A DNA stretch of 64,000 nt from Candidatus Binatia bacterium (GTDB lineage Bacteria > Desulfobacterota > Binatia > HRBIN30), in NCBI GenBank assembly GCA_937925685.1, contig CALAMI010000012.1, forward strand, positions 1 to 64,000, given 5' to 3'. Positions 1 to 8,592 of this stretch are shown here, piece after piece. The notes under the pieces are model-generated. The model did not search any database, was not told the DNA's origin, and saw only the letters and a program-made list of their open reading frames with translations. The first letter of the stretch is position 1. Each line of letters starts with the position of its first letter. Both the position numbers and the translations under genes were made by a program.

Positions 1-435
1 GGTGTTCTCGGCTTCGCCTCGGCCGAACGAGAGTGCGCGGGCGCGCTTTAGCTTGCGAGTGAAGTCCAAAGACGGGCGGCTGCCCATCGGGCGGCAAAAA
101 CGCAGTCTGCTGCGCCTCACCTGCAAAGCTCGGCCGTTGCCCTGAAGTCATGCCAGACCCCTTACCGGTTCCGTTAAAGCAGCTGGCCTTTCACTCGGAA
201 ATTCGCCGGGCAGAGGGCGCTCCTCGCACGCCAGCCGAGCGACCGCAAGCACTTTTCGCCCGTGGAGTGCAGCGACCGTTCTTAGCCACCGTAACGTATC
301 CACGCGCTGTTTCCTAAAAGTCAGAAGGTCTGGCGCCTTTTTCTTACGCACTCGGCCGACCGGTCGGTCGTTACGTGCGGGCACGCCTGTTGCTGCAGGT
401 CACGGTGAGAACGTGTCGAAAAGGAGGGAAAGGTG
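1..435. other. Upstream non-coding stretch
   Basis: No gene can be supported here. The short open frames on both strands have no ribosome binding site and no recognisable motif. The region is the likely promoter and leader of the diiron-protein operon that follows, and it contains a GC-rich palindrome described separately. The window edge may cut off a neighbouring gene. Confidence 0.5.
356..367. promoter_or_regulatory. 12-bp palindrome, candidate operator
   Basis: CCGACCGGTCGG is a perfect palindrome. It extends to a 16-bp near-palindrome with one mismatch. It lies about 70 bases before the start codon of the first diiron gene, a plausible place for a TetR- or MarR-type repressor. No regulator gene is adjacent, so the role is inferred. 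Confidence 0.35.
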
Positions 436-1320
436 ATGGCAGACTTTTTGACCGCGTATTCAATTCAAAACTGGTTGGAGTCGTGTCCCCAGGGTTACTT
501 GATGGGCACTGTCTATGGGCACCGGCCGGAGGACGAGGAGCCGGCTCCGCTCCTGGAAAACGAGGTTCTTAGGGAGGAAGCTATCCGGACCACCGTTCAG
601 CTGGTCGTTGGCGAGCGCTGTGCTCTCGCGGCTTCTTCTGGCTTGATTAACGCGGCACCCGACGAAGCGAGCAAGCGTTTCCTAGCTACGCAAACCTTAG
701 ACGAGGCGCGGCACGTGGAGATCTTCACGCAGCGACTCTTGGATCTCGGGGTCCCCAAGAAAGACCTGGAGAGCACCATTCAGCACTTCGCGAATCCAAA
801 CCTCGTGAAGTTTGCCGAAGTGCTGTTGGAAAAAGTCGACAAAAAGGACTTTGTTGCAGGCGTTGTCGGCCAAAACATTGTACTCGAAGGTATGGCATTC
901 AGCGTCTTCGAAATGTTGCACGCGGTATCGGAGCCGACAAACCCGAAATTCGCTCGTATGCTCTCCGGAACGATTGCAGATGAACGTCGCCACGTTGGGT
1001 TCGGCGAGAACCGCATTGGCTCGCTCATTAAGCAATATCCTGAGCGCAAAGCGGATGTGGAAAAGTTACAAAAGGAAATGTCCTACTGGATGCTGGCTAC
1101 GTTTGCCGACGCTTTTCGCAATAACCCCGCTCGGGCCGAGTTCAAGCGGATCGAGGGCGAACTGAGCCGTGCGGGGGTGCATGCCGAGTGGCAGGGAGTC
1201 GATCTCCTGACCAAGGATCCCGAGGAAATGGAGCAGATCCTTGCAGACACGGTCCTCAAAGAATTCAAAACCCGTCTAAGCCGTATCGGCATTGAGTACC
1301 AAACACCGGACCGTCCTTAA
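436..1320 (+). CDS. Ferritin-like diiron oxygenase/oxidase, first tandem copy
   Basis: The 294-residue protein has the full ligand set of a four-helix carboxylate-bridged diiron site. These are E60 (in VGERCA), E90 and H93 (DEARH), E151 (VLEGMAF) and E183 with H186 (DERRHVGFGE). This pattern matches the R2-like, AurF-like and ferritin-like oxygenase group; it has no radical-bearing region I can assign, so a ribonucleotide reductase role is not supported. The ATG is preferred over the GTG one codon earlier because AAGGAGG sits 8 bases before it. The next gene is a paralogue 12 bases downstream and probably co-transcribed. Substrate is unknown; oxidation or N-oxygenation of a small molecule and peroxide detoxification are all possible. 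Confidence 0.75.
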   Translation: MADFLTAYSIQNWLESCPQGYLMGTVYGHRPEDEEPAPLLENEVLREEAIRTTVQLVVGERCALAASSGLINAAPDEASKRFLATQTLDEARHVEIFTQRLLDLGVPKKDLESTIQHFANPNLVKFAEVLLEKVDKKDFVAGVVGQNIVLEGMAFSVFEMLHAVSEPTNPKFARMLSGTIADERRHVGFGENRIGSLIKQYPERKADVEKLQKEMSYWMLATFADAFRNNPARAEFKRIEGELSRAGVHAEWQGVDLLTKDPEEMEQILADTVLKEFKTRLSRIGIEYQTPDRP

Positions 1321-1332
1321 AAACCCTCGCTC

Positions 1333-2154
1333 ATGGGAAACCAGGAACCTGGCCCGCAGGCAAATCGTACCTTGTCCGAACAGGATCACTTCGAGGTGCA
1401 TGACCTCGCTCCGGAGGTCTTTTACGAGCAGGTACACTCGTTTGAATTCTGGTTTCAGGCTGTCCAAGGGTACCTTTCGGGGAAGGTGTACGGAGTCGAT
1501 CCCAACCTCAGCGCGCCTAGTCTGCCCGACTTAGACCGTGATCGGCTAATCACTGTGCTGTGCAACTACTGCGTGGGAGAAACCGCTGCTCTCGAAGGCG
1601 CCAGCGGCCTCATCGCAATCGCCCCGAACCGGCACACGAAAATTTTTCTTTCCACTCAGGTGGTCGACGAAGGCCGGCATCTCGAGGTCTTCCTGCACCG
1701 TCTGCGTCTTTTGGACGTTGCCGACCCAGAGGGCGAAGTGGAACGACGGGCCAGCCGGAGTTTGCTGTTGTTCAAGCGTCGCCTCCTCGAACTCGTCAAT
1801 GGCAAGGATTGGGAAGCTGCGATTTTCGCGCAAAATGTGATTCTGGAATCGTTGGAATTCACCGTCTTTCAAAGCCACGCCCGTGAGGCCGATCCGGTCA
1901 CTCGCGACTTGCTGCTCGGCATCGTCAAGGACGAACGACGCCACATCGGGTTTGGCGAGAACGAGCTAGGTCGCCGATTGCAGCTAGCACCCCACATCCG
2001 TGCCCGGCTGGGACAGGTGAAGCGAGAGCTCGACCACTTGGTTCTCGATACCCTCGAGGAAACTTTGCTCGAACTCGGGGCCGATCCCGTGGAACGAGAA
2101 AAACTCGGACGGGCCTATCTCGAGGCCGCAGCTCGTTTGGGATTAGAAACGTGA
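1333..2154 (+). CDS. Ferritin-like diiron oxygenase/oxidase, second tandem copy
   Basis: The 273-residue protein is a divergent paralogue of the preceding gene. It keeps all six diiron ligands: E83 (VGETAA), E113 and H116 (DEGRH), E172 (ILESLEF), E201 and H204 (DERRHIGFGE). An N-terminal extension of about 25 residues is absent from the first copy. No strong ribosome binding site is visible at the chosen ATG, so translation may be coupled to the upstream gene. The stop overlaps the start of the zinc-ribbon gene by four bases (GTGA). Retention of every metal ligand in both copies argues that both are active, possibly as a heterodimer. Function beyond diiron chemistry is unknown. Confidence 0.72.
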   Translation: MGNQEPGPQANRTLSEQDHFEVHDLAPEVFYEQVHSFEFWFQAVQGYLSGKVYGVDPNLSAPSLPDLDRDRLITVLCNYCVGETAALEGASGLIAIAPNRHTKIFLSTQVVDEGRHLEVFLHRLRLLDVADPEGEVERRASRSLLLFKRRLLELVNGKDWEAAIFAQNVILESLEFTVFQSHAREADPVTRDLLLGIVKDERRHIGFGENELGRRLQLAPHIRARLGQVKRELDHLVLDTLEETLLELGADPVEREKLGRAYLEAAARLGLET

Positions 2155-2465
2155 CAGACCCGCTTCAGCAGGAAAGTACGACAGCAAAAGACCTGGAACT
2201 CGAGAGTCGACCACGTCAACGTTTCGAGTTGGAAGACACAGGCTTCGATGAGGTGCCTCCGCGGTTCCGCAAATTTTACCGCCGCTGGCGCGGGCCTGGC
2301 GACCAACTTGCCCCGAATGAGGTTATCTGCCCCGTTTGCAAGGTCGTAATCCGCTCAACCCGCGAACTCCGCCCCGGTGATCGAGTGTATTGTATGCCGT
2401 GCATGTCGCGCCTGATCGTTGTACGGGGGGAAGACGGTCGGCTCGAAGCTCGCGTTGCTTATTAA
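2151..2465 (+). CDS. Small zinc-ribbon protein of the diiron operon
   Basis: This 104-residue protein has a C-terminal four-cysteine knuckle pair, C60-x2-C63 and C81-x2-C84, typical of a zinc ribbon or rubredoxin-like site. The N-terminal half is acidic and probably disordered. A GTG start overlaps the stop of the second diiron gene by four bases, which implies translational coupling. I do not recognise a named family. The pairing suggests a partner for the diiron proteins, such as a one-electron donor if the site binds iron or a scaffold if it binds zinc. That is inference from position. Confidence 0.6.
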   Translation: MTDPLQQESTTAKDLELESRPRQRFELEDTGFDEVPPRFRKFYRRWRGPGDQLAPNEVICPVCKVVIRSTRELRPGDRVYCMPCMSRLIVVRGEDGRLEARVAY

Positions 2466-2513
2466 ACGCGGCCTTTCGCGCTCACTGGCCCAACGCAATC
2501 TCTCTCGTTCCAA

Positions 2514-3479
2514 CTAAAGGTCCAGTTCCCTCAAGAAGGCGATCAAGGCGGCGTTGACTTCTTCCGGTTTCTCTTGCTGGGTCCAATGCCCACACTCGGA
2601 AACCAAAATGGTGCGGGTAAGATTCGGAACCCATCGCTGCATGCCCTCTGCCATCTCCGGCCGCAAGACGGGGTCCCATTCCGCCGTGATCATCAGCGCA
2701 GGCGCCTGGACCTTCGCTCCAGAGAGATATGCGGTTGTTTCCCAATTCACCTCCATATTGCGGTACCAGTTCAAGCCGCCGGTAAATCCGGTTTCTTCAA
2801 AGGCTCGGGCGAACACCTCAAAATCCTGTTCAAGGATGTACCGGGGCAAAGGAGCATCGCCCAACCGCTCGAGTAAACCTCCCTCTCGCGGGCCAAACAC
2901 CCCCGGGGGATTCTCCTGAACGCGCTGGCGGTTCTCAGGCCGCATCTCCTGGTAAAAAGCGCGAAGGCTTCTCCGCACATCGCGGCCTAATTCTGCGTCC
3001 GCCACACCCGGCTCTTGAAAGTACAAGATGTAATGGAAGCGCCCCTGTGCCATTTCGCGCATCAAAGTCAGCGGCGACACCGGCAACCGCGGGAAGAACG
3101 GCGTATTCACCCCGACGACCCCGGCAACTCGATGCGGCGCCAAAAGCGCCATGTTCCATGTCACGACGCCACCCCAGTCGTGCCCGACGATGACCGCCTT
3201 CTCGATCCCGAGGCCGTCGAGCAAACTCGTGAGATCCCCTACCAGATGATGGATCGTGTACTTCTTCACCTCGACGGGCGCGCTCGTCTGGCCATAACCC
3301 CGCTGATCGGGGGCGATTGCACGGTACCCAGCTTGCGCCAGCGCCCGCAACTGGTGGCGCCAGGAATACCAAATCTCCGGGAATCCATGGCACAGCAACA
3401 CCGGAAACCCGTCGCCGGCTTCGACCACGTGCATACGGATCCCGTTAGCCTCTAGAAAGCGATGGTTGAATTCTGCCAT
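2514..3479 (-). CDS. Alpha/beta hydrolase, epoxide hydrolase-like
   Basis: The protein has the alpha/beta-hydrolase pattern of soluble epoxide hydrolases: the HGFPE oxyanion motif, the nucleophile elbow GHDWGG with Asp as nucleophile, and a late ECGHW His. Asp rather than Ser at the elbow points to epoxide hydrolase or haloalkane dehalogenase chemistry. HGFPE and the NWYRN segment favour an epoxide hydrolase, which would open an epoxide to a vicinal diol in the cytoplasm. I chose the ATG that begins MAEFNHRF (321 residues), because homologues start near here and GAGG precedes it; a TTG 12 codons upstream is possible. It converges with the diiron operon and is probably monocistronic. Confidence 0.8.
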   Translation of the reverse strand: MAEFNHRFLEANGIRMHVVEAGDGFPVLLCHGFPEIWYSWRHQLRALAQAGYRAIAPDQRGYGQTSAPVEVKKYTIHHLVGDLTSLLDGLGIEKAVIVGHDWGGVVTWNMALLAPHRVAGVVGVNTPFFPRLPVSPLTLMREMAQGRFHYILYFQEPGVADAELGRDVRRSLRAFYQEMRPENRQRVQENPPGVFGPREGGLLERLGDAPLPRYILEQDFEVFARAFEETGFTGGLNWYRNMEVNWETTAYLSGAKVQAPALMITAEWDPVLRPEMAEGMQRWVPNLTRTILVSECGHWTQQEKPEEVNAALIAFLRELDL

Positions 3480-3537
3480 GCCCTCGGCGATCTCACGGAT
3501 CGCCGGATCAATCAAGCCCGCTATGCCCCTTGGACGC

Positions 3538-5439
3538 TCAACGCAGGGTCAACTTACCCGTGAGTGGGCTTCTAACAAAGCGCCAGTTGTACACGTGAGC
3601 ATCAGGCCCCAGTCGCACCGCGATAGTCATCGCGAGATGGTCCGTACCCGCAAACTCACTGAGATCTCCCTCGCGTGCCGTAAAGCGTAAAGAGACCCCG
3701 CCCTCGGCTCGCCGAATGAGCCGCAAAGCAACCGAAAACCCATCGACCACGCCGAAAAACCGCCCGAGGCTATCGAGAGCTTCAAGCGAGCCACAAGGGA
3801 ACCGTTGCTCGTTCCGGCCATCGGACCAAAGAATTTCAATTGGCCCGGAGGTTGCCGTCGGGTAAGGGATACGAGCGTTTAACGTCCCCCGGCTCCCCGC
3901 TCCGGCAACCGGAACGAGCGTCGAGGCCCGCCGGGTAAAGCTCTGGTTCGTGATGCTGGCCTCGCTGCCACTCAAACTGCCCACAGTTCCCTCTGCGAGC
4001 CGCGTCACAACTCCAGACAAGCTCGCTTCCAGCTCGACAGGTTCGTCAGGATCAGCTCCGCTCCCGGCGAGCACCTGAATGCGGTAGCGCCCTTCCATCG
4101 CTTCGGGCACAGTGACGCGAACGTCTTGCACGCCGTTACTGTCAAAGTCGCCAACCTCATAACGTGCGAGCGGAATCGTGCTCGTCAGCCGGTTGACCAG
4201 CCGACCGGCTGGATCGAACACCACGAGCTCAATATTGCCGCGCGCTCGGACAACGAGATGCTTGGCAGGATTGGTCGCCCAAAACACCTCGTACCCACGG
4301 TCTGGATTCAGGCCCAGTGGGTCGCAATTCGAACGGTAAACCACGCGTCCGCCTTGGGCCGTTAGTTTCGGACCGACGATAATACAGCCCGGAGGATGCG
4401 AGGTCACTTGGGTAAAGGTCTTGCGTTGTCGATTGTACAGGAAAATTTCCGGCGATCGGTCTGGATTCAAACCCACAAGGTCCTCACGAGCCACAAAACC
4501 GATCCATTCCCCGTCCCAATCGATTGTCGGCTGCTCCGCGTCAAACGGACCGTCAATTCTCGCGGATACCAAGGTCGAGTAGCCGCTTTTCCGTCTAATC
4601 CACACCGCCGAAACGTTGTCCGGGTTCGCCCCTCCCCCCAGGTTGCTCGACGACACGAATACGATGAAGCGCCCGTTTCCACTCACCGCCGGCGCACTGC
4701 TCTCGCCAAAGCCTTCGACATCATTCGTGGCCTGGTAAAGGATACGTTCCTTCACGTCGTAAATCATGAGCTCCTGGCTGAAGTCTTCGTTCCGACCAGT
4801 CAAATTGCTGGTAGAAACGAAGGCCACCAGCGAACCATCGCCGGCCACGGCCGGGGTATAACTCTCCCCCTCTCCTTCCGGATCACGGCTGAGGGGCATG
4901 TTGCCTGAGCGGTTGAACAGGTAAACCTCGTTGCTCAAGTCGGGGTTTCGGGCCCGGAGGTTGCTCGTGGTCTCGAACGCAATTCGACGCCCTTTGAAGT
5001 CAATTGAAGGAAGCACGCTCGATCCATCTCCCAAACGGTCACGGGTCACTTGATAAAAGCGCCTACGCACTCGATCGTAACGGAAAATCTCCTCGCTTCC
5101 GTCTTCGTTCCGTCCGGTGTAATCTGCATCGGAAGAAAAGGCCACATAACGGCCGTCTCCCGAAATCACCGGATCGTTGCCCCCGAGAGTGGTGATTCGC
5201 GAAAACCGGCCCTCTTGAACATCGTAGACAAACACGTTTCCTATCGGCGTCGGGTTCAAGCCAGCCACATTGGCCGTGGAAGAAAACACGATCCAGCGCC
5301 CACTCGCATCCACCGACGCACCGCCGACAGCGCGGCCCGCGGGAGTATCCGTTACTTGCACGATCTCAGCAGCTAAAGCCGAGGCCCACACAGCCCAAAC
5401 AACGGCGACACACACGGACCATTGCGGAAACCGCTTCAT
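3538..5439 (-). CDS. Secreted TolB/PD40-type beta-propeller protein
   Basis: The protein of about 633 residues begins with a signal peptide (a KR pair, a hydrophobic stretch, and ASALAA as probable cleavage site). It continues with at least six repeats of a WD40-like PD40 unit, recognisable as 'ground/IVFSS... AN-L-G-NPD ... EIFLYDR ... F-QVT'. The C-terminal third is different: a beta-rich portion with a PPC-like segment (VRVTVPEAMEGRYRIQV). The fold implies a periplasmic or exported scaffold that binds protein or ligand. No catalytic residues are evident. It is divergently transcribed from the peroxiredoxin gene. No ribosome binding site is obvious, and a GTG two codons upstream is an equal start. 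Confidence 0.72.
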   Translation of the reverse strand: MKRFPQWSVCVAVVWAVWASALAAEIVQVTDTPAGRAVGGASVDASGRWIVFSSTANVAGLNPTPIGNVFVYDVQEGRFSRITTLGGNDPVISGDGRYVAFSSDADYTGRNEDGSEEIFRYDRVRRRFYQVTRDRLGDGSSVLPSIDFKGRRIAFETTSNLRARNPDLSNEVYLFNRSGNMPLSRDPEGEGESYTPAVAGDGSLVAFVSTSNLTGRNEDFSQELMIYDVKERILYQATNDVEGFGESSAPAVSGNGRFIVFVSSSNLGGGANPDNVSAVWIRRKSGYSTLVSARIDGPFDAEQPTIDWDGEWIGFVAREDLVGLNPDRSPEIFLYNRQRKTFTQVTSHPPGCIIVGPKLTAQGGRVVYRSNCDPLGLNPDRGYEVFWATNPAKHLVVRARGNIELVVFDPAGRLVNRLTSTIPLARYEVGDFDSNGVQDVRVTVPEAMEGRYRIQVLAGSGADPDEPVELEASLSGVVTRLAEGTVGSLSGSEASITNQSFTRRASTLVPVAGAGSRGTLNARIPYPTATSGPIEILWSDGRNEQRFPCGSLEALDSLGRFFGVVDGFSVALRLIRRAEGGVSLRFTAREGDLSEFAGTDHLAMTIAVRLGPDAHVYNWRFVRSPLTGKLTLR

Positions 5440-5529
5440 CGGCACTACATTGTGACGGCTGACCGGATCGTGTCAATGGAAATTCTCCGCCCTAGCTTCG
5501 AAGGCGTTCGTATGGCATAGAACCTCCGA

Positions 5530-5997
5530 ATGCTGCAAAAAGGGGATCGCGCTCCGGACTTCGAAGGTCTTACCGGCGACGGGCGGAACTTTCGCCTTCG
5601 CGACTATCTGGGCCGGCGCCACGTGGTTTTGTATTTTTTCCCTCGCGATTTTACTCCGGGGTGCACTAAAGAAGCCTGTTCCTTTCGCGATCATCGCGCC
5701 GAAGTGGCCCGCCTCGATGGGGAGATCGTTGGGGTCAGTTTGGATCCGGCTGATCGCCACGCCGCCTTTGCTGAAAAATACCGCTTGACTTTTCCTCTGG
5801 TGAGTGACACCGACGCGCGCATTGCCCAAAAATACGGCGTGGCCCGCCTTGGCGGCTGGCTACCAAGCAAGCGCGTTACCTTCGTGATCGATAAAGAAGG
5901 CGTAATTCAAGAGGTCATTCACAGCGAGTTCGGAATCGACATCCACGTCGATCGCGCCTTGGCGGCACTTCGCCGCCTTCAAGGCGAGGAAAAATAG
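5530..5997 (+). CDS. bcp: Peroxiredoxin, BCP/PrxQ type
   Basis: The 155-residue thiol peroxidase shows the PrxQ signature DFTPGCTKEAC. C45 is the peroxidatic cysteine and C50 the resolving cysteine five residues on, the atypical two-Cys arrangement of bacterioferritin comigratory protein. It would reduce hydrogen peroxide and organic hydroperoxides in the cytoplasm using thioredoxin. Its length matches the family. It stands alone, and a small inverted repeat follows its stop codon. Confidence 0.93.
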   Translation: MLQKGDRAPDFEGLTGDGRNFRLRDYLGRRHVVLYFFPRDFTPGCTKEACSFRDHRAEVARLDGEIVGVSLDPADRHAAFAEKYRLTFPLVSDTDARIAQKYGVARLGGWLPSKRVTFVIDKEGVIQEVIHSEFGIDIHVDRALAALRRLQGEEK

Positions 5998-6003
5998 TTC
6001 CCC

Positions 6004-6020
6004 GTCACCTGATTGGTGAC
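6004..6020. terminator. Inverted repeat after the peroxiredoxin gene
   Basis: GTCACC and GGTGAC form a perfect six-base stem with a five-base loop, starting seven bases after the bcp stop codon. There is no T-run, so it could be a weak or factor-assisted terminator or a protein-binding site. Confidence 0.3.
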
Positions 6021-6152
6021 AGCGCTCAGCGGTCAGAAAATTCCGTTGCCGCTCGAGATCACGCTCGTTGTTCGCGTCGCACGGTAAGCCAGACCCTTGA
6101 GCACCCGGTACCTTCCGTTGACGCCAGCCCGTGCTTCGTTGCGGCATGGTCT

Positions 6153-6180
6153 TTGACGTTCGCCCCGCGTTGCCTATAGT
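6153..6180 (+). promoter_or_regulatory. Sigma-70 type promoter of parC-parE
   Basis: TTGACG (6153-6158) and TATAGT (6175-6180) are separated by 16 bases, a near-consensus housekeeping promoter. The predicted start near 6187 gives an untranslated leader of about 65 bases before the GTG start of parC. Confidence 0.6.
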
Positions 6181-6252
6181 AATGGCCACGGTTTTTGGTG
6201 GAGGAAGTTGGGGACTGAGGCCAGCGTTGGCCTGACCAGGAGGGTAACCCCG

Positions 6253-8592
6253 GTGAAGGAACAAATTCAGCACCCTGTTCCGGTCATTGACCTAGGGCGG
6301 GCCGTGGAAGAGCGCTATTTGGCGTATGCGCTCAGTGTGGTCACCGCGCGGGCACTGCCTGACGTGCGCGACGGACTCAAGCCCGTTCAGCGCCGGATTC
6401 TTTACGCCATGTTCCAGAATCTGCGGCTCACTGCGGGAGCACGCCCGAGAAAATCCGCTGCCGTCGTCGGTGAAGTCCTGGGGAAGTACCACCCTCACGG
6501 TGACCTTGCGGCTTACGAGGCCATGGTGCGGATGGCTCAACCCTTTACCATGCGCTACCCGCTGGTGCACGGCGAAGGCAACTTCGGGTCCTTGGATGGG
6601 GACAGCCCAGCAGCCATGCGCTACACGGAAGCACGTTTGTCACCGATCGCTGAAGAACTGCTGCGCGACGTTCGGGAAGAGACTGTCGATTTCCGCGACA
6701 ACTATGATGCAACCTTACGGGAACCCATTGTTTTGCCTGCGGCTATTCCCCAATTGCTCATGAACGGCAGCACCGGAATTGCGGTAGGCATGGCCACAAA
6801 TATTCCACCGCACAATCTCCGGGAAGTTGTGGAAGCCCTCGTCGCCTTGATTCGCAATCGAAAGCTAGAAAGCAAAGACCTCTGCCGCTTCATCAAAGGA
6901 CCTGACTTTCCCACCGGTGGTGAAATTCTCAACACAAAGGCTGAACTCCGCCGGATATACGAAACTGGCCAGGGACCCATTCGGCTGCGGGGTCAATTCA
7001 CCACAGAGATGTCCGGGCGACACCGCCGTGTCGTGATCACCTCAATCCCCTACACCACGAACAAGGCAAAAATTGTGGAAGAAATTGCCGAACATATCGC
7101 CACCCGCAAGTTGCCATTGGCCACTGACGTGCGTGACGAATCCACTGAACAGGTGCGCATTGTCGTCGAGCTCAAGGGCGACGCCTCTGCCGAAGCGGTG
7201 ATGGCGTACTTGTTCAAGCACACCAGTTTGCAAATCACCTATCACGCAAACTTCACCGCCCTGGTTCCCACGGCAACCCCCGGAATCGGCCAGCCGGAAC
7301 GGTTGAGTCTCAAGGATCTTTGTGGTCACTTTCTGGACTTTCGCTTTCTCGTGGTCACGAGGAGGTTGGAACACGAGCTCAAACAGCTTCGGGCCCGCCT
7401 CCACATCCTCGCCGGGTTTTTAAAGTTGTTTCATGATCTCGATCACGCTCTGCACATTATCCGCAACGCCTCCTCCCGGGAGGAAGCCCGGCAAGGGCTG
7501 ATGAGTGCCTTTCGACTCGACGTAGAACAAGCCGAGGCCATCCTTGAAACACGCCTCTACCAGCTGTCTCGGCTCGAGGTTGGCCGCATTCGCGAGGAAC
7601 AAAAGGAGAAAGCCGCCCGCGCTGAGGCCATCGAACGGCTGTTGGCACAGCCGCAAGCACGGTGGAAGCTCGTCGAAGACGAACTTTTGGCGGTGGCGCG
7701 CCAATACGGCGACGCCAGGCGCACGCAGCTACGCGCCGGTGCCGAGCTGGTATACGATGCGGAAGCGTATGTCGTTCATGAAGACTCGGTCGTGGTCCTG
7801 ACGCGCGATGGTTGGATAAAGCGGATGGGTGAGCTCAAAGACCCGGCGTCGACCCGAGTGCGCGAAGGCGATCAGGTACAATGGGTCCTTCGCGGTAGCA
7901 CCAAAGATTATCTCGCCCTCTTCACGAACCGAGGCATGCTTTATGTGATAAAGGTACTTCAAGCACCTGCTACCACCGGCTACGGCGAGCCCGTACAGTC
8001 GCTCCTCAACTTCGGCGACGGCGAGCGGGTCATTGCCGCAACGCTAATCTCGAGCGAACACGACGGCCAGGGCAGTTCCTTTCCCGCAGCGTGGGTTGCT
8101 CTTAGCGCCGCTGGCTTTGGCGCACGGATCAAACCCGACTTCAGCGAAACCACCAAGAGCGGCCGGCGCATTGCGCGCCCTGCAGAAGGGGACGAAATTG
8201 CCGTCTTGGTCCCGGTTACTGGCGCAACCCTGACCGTAGCGACCGCTGGCGGTTATGTCCTCTCCTTTTCCATCGAGGAACTCCCCGAACTTGCTGGCGC
8301 GGGGCGAGGCGTGCGGGCGATTCGCGTGGGTCCGGGAGACCGGGTGCTCGGCGGCGTGTCCCATGCCCCCGACAGCCCTCCGATTGCCGTGGACGAACGT
8401 GGCGAGCGGCGTCGATTACACATCAGTGAACTGGGTCATCGTGGTCAGCGGGGACGCCCGCTGCTCAAGCGCTTCAAGCTGCTGTCTTTACTTCCGCGAG
8501 AGGAGAACACTTCTCTAACCCGCGGTTCCAAAGCGCCCGGCGTGCTGCCATTGCCCCTGAAGGGAAGCGACAACGGATCGAGCAAGCCATGA
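6253..8592 (+). CDS. parC: DNA topoisomerase IV subunit A
   Basis: This is the DNA-cleaving subunit of a type IIA topoisomerase. The catalytic tyrosine lies in MRYTEARLS (Y124 from this start), matching Y122 of GyrA and Y120 of ParC in E. coli. The N-terminal winged-helix region carries QRRILYAM and HPHGD, and the C-terminal third contains the beta-pinwheel strands. I see no GyrA box (QRRGGKG), so topoisomerase IV rather than gyrase is favoured. The GTG start is chosen because AGGAGG lies nine bases upstream; a TTG 15 codons earlier lacks such a site. The quinolone-determining residue is Leu instead of Ser (HPHGDL). Its stop overlaps parE by four bases. Confidence 0.88.
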   Translation: MKEQIQHPVPVIDLGRAVEERYLAYALSVVTARALPDVRDGLKPVQRRILYAMFQNLRLTAGARPRKSAAVVGEVLGKYHPHGDLAAYEAMVRMAQPFTMRYPLVHGEGNFGSLDGDSPAAMRYTEARLSPIAEELLRDVREETVDFRDNYDATLREPIVLPAAIPQLLMNGSTGIAVGMATNIPPHNLREVVEALVALIRNRKLESKDLCRFIKGPDFPTGGEILNTKAELRRIYETGQGPIRLRGQFTTEMSGRHRRVVITSIPYTTNKAKIVEEIAEHIATRKLPLATDVRDESTEQVRIVVELKGDASAEAVMAYLFKHTSLQITYHANFTALVPTATPGIGQPERLSLKDLCGHFLDFRFLVVTRRLEHELKQLRARLHILAGFLKLFHDLDHALHIIRNASSREEARQGLMSAFRLDVEQAEAILETRLYQLSRLEVGRIREEQKEKAARAEAIERLLAQPQARWKLVEDELLAVARQYGDARRTQLRAGAELVYDAEAYVVHEDSVVVLTRDGWIKRMGELKDPASTRVREGDQVQWVLRGSTKDYLALFTNRGMLYVIKVLQAPATTGYGEPVQSLLNFGDGERVIAATLISSEHDGQGSSFPAAWVALSAAGFGARIKPDFSETTKSGRRIARPAEGDEIAVLVPVTGATLTVATAGGYVLSFSIEELPELAGAGRGVRAIRVGPGDRVLGGVSHAPDSPPIAVDERGERRRLHISELGHRGQRGRPLLKRFKLLSLLPREENTSLTRGSKAPGVLPLPLKGSDNGSSKP

